From Alphaproteobacteria bacterium (lineage in GTDB: Bacteria; Pseudomonadota; Alphaproteobacteria; RF32; CAG-239): DNA of 43,486 nt. Below, one piece after another: positions 1-7,795 of the stretch (the stretch's first letter is position 1; each line of letters starts with the position of its first letter). The position numbers and the translations under genes were made by a program. The stretch is from the NCBI GenBank assembly GCA_028706255.1, contig JAQWBS010000011.1, positions 1 through 43,486 of the forward strand, in the 5' to 3' direction. The notes under the pieces were generated by a model. The model was not told the origin of the DNA, searched no databases, and saw nothing but the letters and a program-made list of their open reading frames with translations.

Positions 1-233
1 TTTTAGAACCCTTTATTGAGATTAATGCGATTCAAGAGTTCGGTGGTAAGACGAATGTTCACTATGCTGGCGGGGACACAAAGAGCGATGTGAGTGGCTT
101 TAGTGTTGAAGTTGGCGGCGGTTTGAATGCGAAACTAGACGACAATTGGAATGTCTATTCTGACGTGATGTACGAGAAAGGCTCAGTGGTTAAAGCTATC
201 TCCACCAACCTCGGTGTTAGATATAATTGGTAA
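1..233 (+). CDS. C-terminal end of an autotransporter-type outer-membrane beta-barrel (5' truncated)
   Basis: An open frame runs in from the left edge (codons in phase with position 3) and stops with TAA at 231-233, giving about 76 residues. It alternates polar and hydrophobic residues, contains GFSVEVGGGLNAKLDDNW and YSDVMYEKG, and ends in GVRYNW. A terminal strand of the form G-V-R-Y-x-aromatic is the classical outer-membrane barrel end recognised by the BAM complex, and the preceding glycine/aromatic pattern matches the autotransporter (type Va) beta-domain family. The passenger domain and start lie outside the window, so its function cannot be stated. A terminator follows directly. Barrel identity is fairly secure; assignment to autotransporters rather than another barrel family is inferred. 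Confidence 0.7.
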   Translation, partial: LEPFIEINAIQEFGGKTNVHYAGGDTKSDVSGFSVEVGGGLNAKLDDNWNVYSDVMYEKGSVVKAISTNLGVRYNW

Positions 234-247
234 CCATTCGATTGCCT

Positions 248-280
248 AAAAAAAGCCCTGAATTAATAGGGCTTTTTTTT
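248..280 (+). terminator. Intrinsic terminator after the barrel gene
   Basis: A 6-bp stem, AGCCCT (254-259) with AGGGCT (268-273), encloses an 8-nt loop and is followed by a run of T to 280. It sits 20 nt after the stop codon of the upstream gene. Confidence 0.8.
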
Positions 281-342
281 AGGGTTGATAGATGAGGGGT
301 GTTATATTATCATATGTTTTAAATATCAATTGGAGAGATAAA

Positions 343-846
343 GTGAGTGATGAGCTATTAGATTATGTTGATGAGAATGATAATATTTTAGGACAGATAT
401 TACGCTCCGAAATCGATAAAAAAGGGTTTTGGGGACGAATTGCCGGAGTACTTGTCTTTAATTCAAAAGGAGAAGTTTTGCTTTGCAAAGAAGCAGACCA
501 TAAGGCGAGTGGCGGTAAGTGGAAGTTTTCTGCAATCGGACATATTACATCCGGCGACACGGCTGAATTAGCGGCAGTCAGAGAGGCAAAAGAAGAAGTT
601 GGGATTGATATAAAAATTGATGATTTAGAAAAACTCATCTCTTTCAAACATGTTAGAAAAGATGGAAAAGGCAAGAGAATTATGCATATCTTTAAAGTCG
701 TATATGATGGAGCGTTTGTCATAGATAAAGCGGAGTTTTCAGAATGTAAATTTGTAAGCCCCAAACAAATAGACGAGGAAATGACTTCTCAGCCGGAAAT
801 GTTCAGTGGCGGATTTATAACCTTTTGGAAAAATTATCGTAAGTAA
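343..846 (+). CDS. Nudix hydrolase of the isopentenyl-diphosphate isomerase-like type
   Basis: The 167-residue protein opens with DELLDYVDENDNILG, the N-terminal signature shared by IPP isomerase and the related YfcD-like Nudix proteins. The Nudix box starts at GHITSGD and ends REAKEEVGI; the first conserved glutamate of the consensus is an aspartate here. Nudix enzymes hydrolyse nucleoside diphosphate-linked substrates; IDI members isomerise IPP/DMAPP. The chosen start is GTG at 343 because GGAGA at 332-336 lies six bases upstream; an in-frame ATG at 292 has no ribosome binding site and adds 17 residues unlike the family. The gene stands alone between two terminators. Because ispH (MEP pathway) is also in the window, an isomerase would not be essential, and a hydrolase role is equally possible. 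Confidence 0.8.
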   Translation: MSDELLDYVDENDNILGQILRSEIDKKGFWGRIAGVLVFNSKGEVLLCKEADHKASGGKWKFSAIGHITSGDTAELAAVREAKEEVGIDIKIDDLEKLISFKHVRKDGKGKRIMHIFKVVYDGAFVIDKAEFSECKFVSPKQIDEEMTSQPEMFSGGFITFWKNYRK

Positions 847-883
847 GTAATTTAAGTTAATTTAATAAAAATGCTTAAATTTC

Positions 884-925
884 AAAGTGTGTAGCAACTT
901 AACTATTGTCTACACGCTTTTTTTT
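884..925 (+). terminator. Intrinsic terminator after the Nudix gene
   Basis: An 11-bp stem with one G-U pair (884-894 with 910-920) is followed by a T run to 925. It lies between the Nudix gene and smpB. Confidence 0.8.
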
Positions 926-959
926 ATGTATAAGATAGAAAAATAGGGAGAAATGAAAA

Positions 960-1448
960 ATGGCAAAAAAGGTAAAAAGTTCTTTTTTTATCACCAGCGG
1001 GCAGGTTGCACAAAACCGCCGTGCTCATTTCGACTATGAAATTTCTGAAAAATTTATCGCCGGAATAGAGCTGAAAGGGACGGAAGTTAAATCTTTACGT
1101 TTGGGGCATTGCAATATTAATGATGCATACGGCATTGAAAAAGACGGCGAAATTTTCATCTCCAACATGAGTATCAGTGAATATGCCAACAAAGGTTATG
1201 AGTCACACGCAGAGAGAAGAGAGAGAAGATTGCTCTTGAAAGCCAAAGAAATCAAACAAATTATTGGGGAGCTTTCAAAAAAAGGTTCAACCCTTGTGGC
1301 AACCCGAGTTTTTTTCAACGATAGAGGCTTAGCAAAAATTGAGCTTGGTTTGGGTAAGGGTAAAAAGATGTATGACAAGCGTGAAACCCAAAAAGAGCGT
1401 GATTGGACCAGAGAAAAACAACGCATTATGATTAATGCAAATCGGTAA
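960..1448 (+). CDS. smpB: SsrA-binding protein SmpB
   Basis: SmpB binds tmRNA (SsrA) and brings it to stalled ribosomes for trans-translation, rescuing ribosomes and tagging incomplete proteins. The 162-residue protein carries the family core: HFDYEISEKFIAGIELKGTE near residues 23-42, then SLRLGHCNINDAY, the GKKMYDKRETQKERDW segment, and a basic C-terminal tail that inserts in the mRNA channel. The length is typical. The ATG at 960 follows GGGAG at 946-950. The gene is monocistronic, with a terminator before and a bidirectional one after. No tmRNA gene was found in the window. Confidence 0.97.
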   Translation: MAKKVKSSFFITSGQVAQNRRAHFDYEISEKFIAGIELKGTEVKSLRLGHCNINDAYGIEKDGEIFISNMSISEYANKGYESHAERRERRLLLKAKEIKQIIGELSKKGSTLVATRVFFNDRGLAKIELGLGKGKKMYDKRETQKERDWTREKQRIMINANR

Positions 1449-1467
1449 CTTATCTTTATTTCAAAAA

Positions 1468-1494
1468 AAAAGCCTAGTTTTTTAACTAGGCTTT
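1468..1494. terminator. Bidirectional terminator between smpB and the DUF2155 gene
   Basis: An 11-bp perfect stem (1468-1478 with 1484-1494, core AGCCTAGT/ACTAGGCT) is flanked by A-rich sequence on the left and T on the right, so it can serve both converging transcripts. Confidence 0.8.
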
Positions 1495-1508
1495 TGGCTA
1501 TTTAATTT

Positions 1509-2252
1509 TTAATCAAGCAAATCATCAAGATCGTCATAAAGACTATCATCTATGCTTTTTTCAGAAGCATTGCTTTCATCAGAATTTTCAGCAGGAACAT
1601 TATCAGGTGTTAAGCCTTTAACGACAAGCTCTTCCTCTAAAATGCCGTCTATGAGCTGTTCTTCAGGAATTTGAGTTGGTTGTTCAGGTTGAGATTCTTC
1701 TGTTGTTGTTTCAGGTTGAACCTCCTTGCCTTCCTCAATAACTTCTTCATCAATTAAATCTTGAGGTTCACCTTCTTGCACAATAAATTTTGTGTTTTTT
1801 GCCACTCTCTTAGCAATGCTGTTTCTTTCTTCCAGTTGTTCAGCAGTCAAGAGTTTTGTGGTATCAACAGTGCTATCCACACATTTAAGCAACCAAATGT
1901 CATAAATTGGATGCTCAATCGCATTCAGGGCAGGGGTTGAAGACATCATCCAACCACGAAAAATATTTTCTTTTGTGCCGTCAATGTTGCTATCCACCAC
2001 ATCAACAAAAGCAAAGTTTTCAGGGGTTTCTTCAGGAGGTCTGGTTTGGCAATCTCTGACAACAATTGAAAAGCTGCCGAAATCAACACTTCCACCCACA
2101 GGAACATCAATCATTTTCACTCTGCCAGTGACCTTATCCATTGCTTGCATTGTTGCAGTGTTGGTTTTAATCTCTTTTGCAACAGCTAATGAAGAGAGAA
2201 AAGAGGCACAAAGCAACGTGCAAGTGAAGCTTTTAGAAAAAAGGTGTTTCAT
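1509..2252 (-). CDS. DUF2155 periplasmic protein with acidic C-terminal tail
   Basis: The 247-residue protein has a signal peptide of about 25 residues ending AVA, then the DUF2155 core: LDKVTGR-like motif AMDKVTGRVKMIDVPVG, FGSFSIVVRDC, RPPEETPENFAF and the GWMMSSTPALNAIEHPIYDIWLLKC block. This family is characteristic of Alphaproteobacteria, is often encoded beside MlaD, and has no established biochemical function. About 110 residues after the domain are rich in E, D, P and Q and are probably disordered. The gene is the last of a three-gene minus-strand operon, 2 nt after the second mlaD-like gene, suggesting a role tied to phospholipid transport across the envelope. That role is inference from context. 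Confidence 0.85.
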   Translation of the reverse strand: MKHLFSKSFTCTLLCASFLSSLAVAKEIKTNTATMQAMDKVTGRVKMIDVPVGGSVDFGSFSIVVRDCQTRPPEETPENFAFVDVVDSNIDGTKENIFRGWMMSSTPALNAIEHPIYDIWLLKCVDSTVDTTKLLTAEQLEERNSIAKRVAKNTKFIVQEGEPQDLIDEEVIEEGKEVQPETTTEESQPEQPTQIPEEQLIDGILEEELVVKGLTPDNVPAENSDESNASEKSIDDSLYDDLDDLLD

Positions 2253-2254
2253 TT

Positions 2255-2701
2255 TTAGTTCCCCGTCATTGAGAAAATGAGCTCACCAACCATATCTTCA
2301 ATGGTTTTAAAGTCTTTTGTATTCTGAGGCACATCGCCATTTTTCAAGACGTCTAAGTCTTTCCCTGGTTGAATTTTAATGAACTTATCTCCCATCAAGC
2401 CGTCAGCTGCAACTTCGAAAAGGCTATCAACTGGAAGTTTAATTTCAGGAGAAACAGAAATTGTGACAAGAGCTTGATAAGTTTCCGTGTCAAGTTTTTG
2501 AGACATCACAGTTCCCACATTAATACCATTAATTCTAACGTCTGAGCCAACATTTAGTCCGCCCACTTTCAAGAATTTAACGGTTAGTTCATATCCTTTA
2601 ACGGTGCGTAGATTGGAAATTGAATAAGCAAAATAAAGGAATGAGGCAGCAACGCATAAAACGAGAATTCCCATAATTGTTTCAATTGGTCTTTTGTTCA
2701 T
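2255..2701 (-). CDS. mlaD: MlaD-type MCE-domain phospholipid transport protein (copy 1)
   Basis: MlaD-type proteins are inner-membrane-anchored periplasmic MCE proteins that form a hexameric ring and pass phospholipids between the outer membrane and an ABC transporter. The 148-residue protein starts MNKRPIETIMG, has one N-terminal membrane helix at about 9-29, and an MCE domain containing YELTVKFLKVGGLNVGSDVRINGI, VGTVMSQKLD, TYQALVTISV and GLMGDKFIKIQPG. It closes with the family-typical DMVGELIFS tail. The ATPase and permease partners (MlaF, MlaE) are not in the window. It lies 18 nt after a second MlaD-like gene and 2 nt before DUF2155. Confidence 0.9.
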   Translation of the reverse strand: MNKRPIETIMGILVLCVAASFLYFAYSISNLRTVKGYELTVKFLKVGGLNVGSDVRINGINVGTVMSQKLDTETYQALVTISVSPEIKLPVDSLFEVAADGLMGDKFIKIQPGKDLDVLKNGDVPQNTKDFKTIEDMVGELIFSMTGN

Positions 2702-2719
2702 AAATACACTCCTAAATTT

Positions 2720-3202
2720 TTATTTTGTTCCGCAATGAGATTTTCCAATCTCAACAATTCTTTCAACGAGTTCATCAATCACCATAGAATCTTGGGTGTA
2801 GGAGAATTGGTCGTTGTTGACCATAAATTCTTCATCGCCTCCTGGTTCAATGGAGATAAACTTATTTCCAAGCAAACTCATACTCGCAATTGAAGCGCTG
2901 CTATCAAGTGGAATCTGAGCAATATTGTCAATGGAAAGCGTGATGATTGAGTGATAATTCTCATCAAGTTTTGAGCTTAAAACTTTGCCAATTTCAATGC
3001 CACTCATTAAAACTTTGTCGCCAATGAGCAAGCCATCTGTTCGTCCAAATTTGGCGGTGAGGACATAGTCGCCCGAATCTTGAGAATATACGACAGCACT
3101 TTTTTGGGTCGTAAAATAAATCAAGAGCAAAATTAAAGCGAAAGATACCCACAGACCAACTTTGATATATCTGCTTTCTTCTTTTGAATATGTTTCTGCC
3201 AC
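2720..3202 (-). CDS. MlaD-type MCE-domain protein (copy 2, divergent tandem paralogue)
   Basis: The 160-residue protein has a short cytoplasmic N-terminus, one membrane helix (VGLWVSFALILLLIYF, about residues 15-32) and an MCE domain: YVLTAKFGRTDGLLIGDKVLMSGIE, IGKVLSSKLDE, HSIITLSI, SLLGNKFISIEPGGDEE. It is clearly paralogous to the next gene but diverged along its length. The preferred start is GTG at 3202, because AAGG lies eight bases upstream of it; an in-frame TTG at 3226 has no visible ribosome binding site. A cysteine sits close to the C-terminus (SHCGTK). It is the first gene of the minus-strand operon, divergent from the ABC exporter cluster. A mixed hexamer with copy 1, or a second ring, is possible but untested. 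Confidence 0.85.
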   Translation of the reverse strand: MAETYSKEESRYIKVGLWVSFALILLLIYFTTQKSAVVYSQDSGDYVLTAKFGRTDGLLIGDKVLMSGIEIGKVLSSKLDENYHSIITLSIDNIAQIPLDSSASIASMSLLGNKFISIEPGGDEEFMVNNDQFSYTQDSMVIDELVERIVEIGKSHCGTK

Positions 3203-3281
3203 GTCACTTACCTTAGTTGTTATCAATAATATCTATAAAATAGTTCAAAAGATTCATTTTGTCACCATAGAAAAGAAAAAG

Positions 3282-3312
3282 TTGTTAAAATTTAAAAATA
3301 ATTTGCTAGAAT
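3282..3312 (+). promoter_or_regulatory. Candidate promoter of the GldA-type ABC cluster
   Basis: TTGTTA at 3282-3287 and TAGAAT at 3307-3312 are 19 bp apart, and the -10 is preceded by TGC, making an extended -10 (TGnTAGAAT). The predicted start of transcription is about 25 nt before the ATG at 3345. The long spacer keeps confidence moderate. Confidence 0.45.
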
Positions 3313-3344
3313 GGAGTAAGGTTTTTATAGAAAAGAGAGTTATT

Positions 3345-4061
3345 ATGATAGTTGCAGAGAATTTGACGAAGACTTTTGATGAAATAAAAGCGGTTGATGG
3401 CATATCATTTACAGCGAAAAAAGGGGTGATTGCCCTTCTAGGGCAAAATGGGGCAGGCAAGACCACCCTCATTCGGTTGCTGACAGATTATCTCTCCTCT
3501 GACTGTGGAAAAGTTTTAATTTGCGGAGAAGAGATTGCTGAAAAAAGGCAAGAAGCTCTGTTAAACATTGGATATGTGCCAGAAAACAACCCGCTTTATC
3601 CCGAAATGACGGCGTTTGATTATGTTAAATTCGTTGCGGACTTATGGAAAATTAAAAAAACAGACTTCCAAAAAAATTTCAGACTTCTCGCAGAAAAATT
3701 AGAAATTAAAGGTGTGATGACACAAAAAATTTCCACGCTTTCTAAAGGCTATAAGAGACGGGTAGCAATTGCTGCTGCTTTGGTTCATTTGCCGAAGGTG
3801 GTCATTTTAGACGAACCAACAGATGGGCTTGATCCTAATCAAAAACAATTTGTGCGTCAATTCATCAAGGAATATGCTAAGTCGAACTTAGTGTTAGTCT
3901 CCACACACATTATGGAAGATGTGGAAGCGATTGCGGATAGAATTTTGTTGGTGGAAAAAGGCCGTCTTTTGCTAGACACAACCGTGGCAGAATTTAAGAA
4001 AAAATCTGGGGGCAAAGATATGATAAGTGCATTCCATAATTTGACAGCTCATAAGGAGTAG
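3345..4061 (+). CDS. ABC transporter ATP-binding protein, GldA-like
   Basis: The 238-residue ATPase has Walker A GQNGAGKT (33-40), a variant signature LSKGYKRR (132-139), Walker B VVILDEP (152-158), D-loop GLDP and the switch histidine in STHIMED (188). LSKGY in place of LSGGQ is usual for the GldA/CcmA-type ABC-2 exporters. Translation is assigned to ATG 3345, preceded by GAGAG at 3335-3339; the longer in-frame extension has no family counterpart. The gene is 5 nt upstream of the fused permease, so ATPase and membrane partner are made together. The substrate is unknown. Confidence 0.92.
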   Translation: MIVAENLTKTFDEIKAVDGISFTAKKGVIALLGQNGAGKTTLIRLLTDYLSSDCGKVLICGEEIAEKRQEALLNIGYVPENNPLYPEMTAFDYVKFVADLWKIKKTDFQKNFRLLAEKLEIKGVMTQKISTLSKGYKRRVAIAAALVHLPKVVILDEPTDGLDPNQKQFVRQFIKEYAKSNLVLVSTHIMEDVEAIADRILLVEKGRLLLDTTVAEFKKKSGGKDMISAFHNLTAHKE

Positions 4062-4066
4062 GAAAG

Positions 4067-6625
4067 ATGTTTAAGCCCTTTTTAAGTTTGTTTAAAAAAG
4101 AATTTTCCAGCTTTTTTGCTTCAAATATTATCTATTTTTTGATTGTGCTTTATGTCTTTTTATCCATGATTAGCACCTTTTATTTTGGTGCTTATTTCCA
4201 AACTGAAAGCACAGGCTTGCAAAGTTTTTTCTTTGCCCAATCATATCTTCTGATGATGATTGTTCCAGCAGTGACCATGAGAATTTGGGCGGATGAAAAA
4301 AAGAGTGGTACTTATGAAATTACCATGACTTTCCCTGTGTCTTTCGCCGCTCATGTTTATGCTAAATTTTTAGCCACTTTTTCTGTTTTGTTTGTGATGA
4401 TTCTTGCCACAATTCCTTTCTGGTTTTATGCAAATTTTGTGATGAACATTGATAATTTGGTTGTGTTAAGCTCTTATTTTGGGTTGTTTTTACTTGCTTT
4501 AGTGCTTTGTGCAATTGGTTGTTTTGTTTCGGCTTGCACCTCTAGTGTCATTTTTGCTTATCTCTTCTCCGTTTTTATTTCTTGGTTCGTGATGAATTTT
4601 GATTTTAATTTGCTCCTTCCACCACTTGCCTTAGTTTCTCAAGAAGTTTATTTGCTATTGCAAGGAAGTTTAAGCCCTTCATCACATTTGGGTAACTTTT
4701 TCTCCGCTTATGTGAGTTTTGATGATTTCATCTTTTTCTTTACATATGTTGTGTTGTTTTTAGCTGTGAATAAATTTGTTTTGGAAAATAAGAATGCTAA
4801 GGAATCTTATTGGAATTTTATTTATTTTATTTTGATGTTTTTGGTCTTCATTTTCATCAATCTGTCTTCTGCATTAGTTTTTTCTGCACAACGGGCAGAT
4901 TTGACAACAGATAAAAGATATACTTATTCTCCTGCAGCGAGAGAAATTGTTTCTGATCTTCCTTCTCGCACAGAAATTAAGCTCTATATCTCTGAAGACT
5001 TACCGCAATATGCTCAAGAAAATGCGCAATATATGAGCTTTATTATCAATCGTTTTAAGAATTTGGAAAAGCTTTCAGATGGGAAAATTAAAGTTTCTAT
5101 AAGGGCGGTTAAAACACATAGTCTGAATGAGCGAGAAGCGAAAGAAAATGGGTTGTTGTCTTTCATTTCTCCCAATGGGGAAGCAACGCTTTATTTTGGA
5201 GCTGTCTTTGCTGATTATAGTGGAAAAACGGCAATTATACCTCGCTTTATTCAGGAAAGAAAAGCTTTCTTAGAAAGTGATGTTAGCCGCATTTTATATA
5301 ATTTTGCTCATCCTAAAAAGAAAATTGGTTGGGTTGATGCTTCTGGCTCTGATGAATTTTCTGACGTGAAAGATTTGTTGGCACAAGATTATGAGGTGAC
5401 AGAAATTAATTATCGCACGATGCAGATTTTAGCTCCTCTTGATGCCGTTGTGGTAGCTAATTTTCAAGACGCTTCAAATGGTTTGGTTTATGCTTTAGAA
5501 CAATATCTCTTTAGAGGGGGAAAGCTGTTGTTATTTGCTGATAATATGAATGAAAATCAGCAGATTTTGAAAGATGTTTCGGTTTATTCAGCTGCCTTCT
5601 TGAAAAATATCAATCTTTCATTTGATAATTTGAATGTGGTTGTCGATGAAACTTTGGCAAAGCCTTTGATGATTGAAGACCTCAAAAATAATAAAAGAAT
5701 GATTGATGATGTGCTAGATTTGAAATTAACAGCCCAAAACATCAATCAAGAAAATGAAATAACAAGAGGGTTAAGCAATCTGAACTTCATTTCTCCAGCT
5801 TTGATTTCAGAAACAAAAGAAAATGCGACATTGCAAACGACTGTTTTGTTGAAAACGTCAGAAACAGCAGGCACAATCAATGCAGCTATTGCAAAGGCTG
5901 TGGTGAAAGAATATGTCAGTGCGAATTATGTGAAAGAAAATAAGCAATATAACTTGGCATACTTAGTTCAAGGTACAACTGCTTCAATTTTTGAAGATAG
6001 TCTTTTAGGGGCGAATAATCCTCATCAGGCAAAACTTGCTCGATTTATGGAAGTTTCTCTGAAGCCATTTTCTTTAATTGTTGTGGCAGATACGGGGGTG
6101 TTGCAGTTGAAAAACTATGGCATTAAAGGAGAGGGCTTTGATCACGCTTTGCTCATTGAACCAAATGATAATTATCGCTTGCTCACACGAAGTTTAGATT
6201 ATCTTGTTGAAAACAATCAATTGCTTGCTGTGAACAATCGTTTGCCAATTCAAAATGACGAAAATCTATATATGAAAGTTTTAGCAAAACAAAAATCTAT
6301 TTATTCGCAAAAGATTGAAGAAATTAGAAGCAAAACTTATGAAAATGAGATAAAGATTAATCTTTTGAAGAAAGATGAAAGCGAAATTTCTTTGCTTAAG
6401 GTTAAAGATGTTGAAATTTTGAATCAAGAAAATACAACACTCAAAGAAGAGATGAAAAAGCTCGAATATCAACTTGATTCGGCGGTTGAAAACAGGATTA
6501 ATCTTTTTGTGTTGGGTTGGTCTGTTATCTATCCTTTGTCTATTATTTTCCTACTGTTTTTATTTATGAAAATGTATTATATTATCAGAAGAAGAAAAAT
6601 TAAGGAGTTTTTTGATGAAAATTAG
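4067..6625 (+). CDS. ABC-2 permease fused to a GldG-type extracytoplasmic domain
   Basis: The 852-residue protein joins two modules. Residues 1-240 resemble a GldF-like ABC-2 permease with six hydrophobic segments (about 18-42, 52-73, 100-125, 132-157, 160-190, 220-238). A seventh helix at about 250-273 leads into a large periplasmic GldG-type domain (about 280-750) containing RTEIKLYISEDLP and FRGGKLLLFADN. A charged coiled-coil stretch (about 755-810) precedes a final helix (about 815-840) and a basic tail. In Bacteroidota GldA-GldF-GldG takes part in gliding/T9SS; homologous clusters in Proteobacteria have no agreed substrate. It lies between the ATPase (5 nt upstream) and the DUF4340 gene, which it overlaps by 11 nt. 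The domain boundaries are by eye. Confidence 0.85.
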   Translation: MFKPFLSLFKKEFSSFFASNIIYFLIVLYVFLSMISTFYFGAYFQTESTGLQSFFFAQSYLLMMIVPAVTMRIWADEKKSGTYEITMTFPVSFAAHVYAKFLATFSVLFVMILATIPFWFYANFVMNIDNLVVLSSYFGLFLLALVLCAIGCFVSACTSSVIFAYLFSVFISWFVMNFDFNLLLPPLALVSQEVYLLLQGSLSPSSHLGNFFSAYVSFDDFIFFFTYVVLFLAVNKFVLENKNAKESYWNFIYFILMFLVFIFINLSSALVFSAQRADLTTDKRYTYSPAAREIVSDLPSRTEIKLYISEDLPQYAQENAQYMSFIINRFKNLEKLSDGKIKVSIRAVKTHSLNEREAKENGLLSFISPNGEATLYFGAVFADYSGKTAIIPRFIQERKAFLESDVSRILYNFAHPKKKIGWVDASGSDEFSDVKDLLAQDYEVTEINYRTMQILAPLDAVVVANFQDASNGLVYALEQYLFRGGKLLLFADNMNENQQILKDVSVYSAAFLKNINLSFDNLNVVVDETLAKPLMIEDLKNNKRMIDDVLDLKLTAQNINQENEITRGLSNLNFISPALISETKENATLQTTVLLKTSETAGTINAAIAKAVVKEYVSANYVKENKQYNLAYLVQGTTASIFEDSLLGANNPHQAKLARFMEVSLKPFSLIVVADTGVLQLKNYGIKGEGFDHALLIEPNDNYRLLTRSLDYLVENNQLLAVNNRLPIQNDENLYMKVLAKQKSIYSQKIEEIRSKTYENEIKINLLKKDESEISLLKVKDVEILNQENTTLKEEMKKLEYQLDSAVENRINLFVLGWSVIYPLSIIFLLFLFMKMYYIIRRRKIKEFFDEN

Positions 6626-7499
6626 AATATATAAACTTTTATTTTTGTTGGTGGCATTTGCTCTATCCTTATCAGCCCTTTTGATTTATAAATTTTATGA
6701 AAATCGTGTGGAGGTGGGGAACTATCTTTTTAGCGATGTTTTGGAAGATATGGAAACCCTTGGCAGAATTGAAGTGAAAGTTGATGGAAATCAATATGAC
6801 TTGGTATTGGAAGAAGATTTGTGGCGTCTGCAAAACAGCAATCATTATTATGCCAACTATTTCGTCTTGAATAATCTATTTACAGACATATATAATTCTC
6901 AAATTTTCAGCAAAATTGAAGAACCTCAAGAAAATATGTTTGAAGATGTTGTCAAAGTTGTTTTTTACAATAAAAAAGGCAAAAAAATCGAAAAAGTTTC
7001 TGTTGGCAAAAGATATAACAATGATGTTTATAGTTTTGTTAAAAAAGGCGATGAAGTTTTTGTTGCTTCTGGCGTGTTTAGTTTTCCAAAAGAGAAAATT
7101 TCATGGATTCAACAACCTTCTTTTTCATTGAATAAATCAAATATTGGTTTCATTAGTCTGGAGGAAGAGGGAAAAACTAAGGATATCGCTTTTAAGGAAT
7201 TGCCGTTAATGGCTAGAGAATATTTAAGCTTTACTTATTTTGAAGAGGTGTTGCCAGAAAAAGCGTTTGATTCAAGCAAATTTCCACAGCAAAAAAAGCT
7301 CACTGTGGAAAGCAAAGATGGTTTGCTTGTCGTTTATGACATCTTTATTGGTGAGGAATATTGGGTGAAACTTTCCGTCGGCACAAACAAACTTCCAACG
7401 GCGCAAGTTGCGGAATATGTAAAAGAAAACGCATTCCTCTATAAAGGCTGGTATTTCAAAATGCCTCAAGAATTTGCACCATATATGTTCAAGTTTTAA
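6615..7499 (+). CDS. DUF4340 membrane-anchored periplasmic protein
   Basis: The 294-residue protein has an N-terminal membrane helix (LLFLLVAFALSLSALLIYKF) followed by a periplasmic region with the DUF4340 pattern: short beta-rich repeats such as YDLVLEEDLWRLQNSNHYYANYFVLNNLF and repeated VGxxY/VYSFV units. DUF4340 genes typically follow GldG-type genes, exactly as here, so it is probably an accessory subunit of the same exporter. The ATG at 6615 follows AAGGAG at 6602-6607; a TTG one codon earlier is less likely. It overlaps the permease end by 11 nt, indicating translational coupling. Confidence 0.8.
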   Translation: MKIRIYKLLFLLVAFALSLSALLIYKFYENRVEVGNYLFSDVLEDMETLGRIEVKVDGNQYDLVLEEDLWRLQNSNHYYANYFVLNNLFTDIYNSQIFSKIEEPQENMFEDVVKVVFYNKKGKKIEKVSVGKRYNNDVYSFVKKGDEVFVASGVFSFPKEKISWIQQPSFSLNKSNIGFISLEEEGKTKDIAFKELPLMAREYLSFTYFEEVLPEKAFDSSKFPQQKKLTVESKDGLLVVYDIFIGEEYWVKLSVGTNKLPTAQVAEYVKENAFLYKGWYFKMPQEFAPYMFKF

Positions 7500-7508
7500 G
7501 GAAAAAAA

Positions 7509-7778
7509 ATGACAGAAGTGACACATAATCTTGAAAAGCAGCTTTTTGAATTTTCCGAGGGAGAATTTCAGGCTTATTTGGGATATAAACAAGAAGCAAA
7601 TGAAATGGTCATCTACACAACTCAAGTTCCGAAAGAACTCGGGGGAAGAGGAGTTGCTTCTTTGCTGACAAAAACCGCTTTGGACTATGCTGTGGCAAAC
7701 GGCTTAAAGATTGTGCCACTTTGCTCTTTTGTGGAAACATATATTGAAAGACATAAGGACTATCAAGACTATTTATAA
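7509..7778 (+). CDS. Small GNAT-fold N-acetyltransferase (YidJ/NATD1-like)
   Basis: The 89-residue protein matches the compact Gcn5-related acetyltransferase family: ending of the acetyl-CoA loop at VPKELGGRGVASLL (about 41-54), then ALDYAVANGLKIVPLCSFVETYIERHKDYQDYL, the typical C-terminal signature with a cysteine before SFV. Substrates for this family are mostly unknown. It starts with ATG 7509 after an AAGGA site, 9 nt after the DUF4340 gene, and ends 17 nt before the kinase gene, so it is likely cotranscribed with both. Confidence 0.88.
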   Translation: MTEVTHNLEKQLFEFSEGEFQAYLGYKQEANEMVIYTTQVPKELGGRGVASLLTKTALDYAVANGLKIVPLCSFVETYIERHKDYQDYL

Positions 7779-7795
7779 ATTTTAAGGATTTATAC

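Noticed and set aside
3162-3344. N-terminal extension of the ABC ATPase from 3162
   Set aside because: The extension has no family counterpart, overlaps the divergent gene and promoter, and a ribosome binding site marks ATG 3345.
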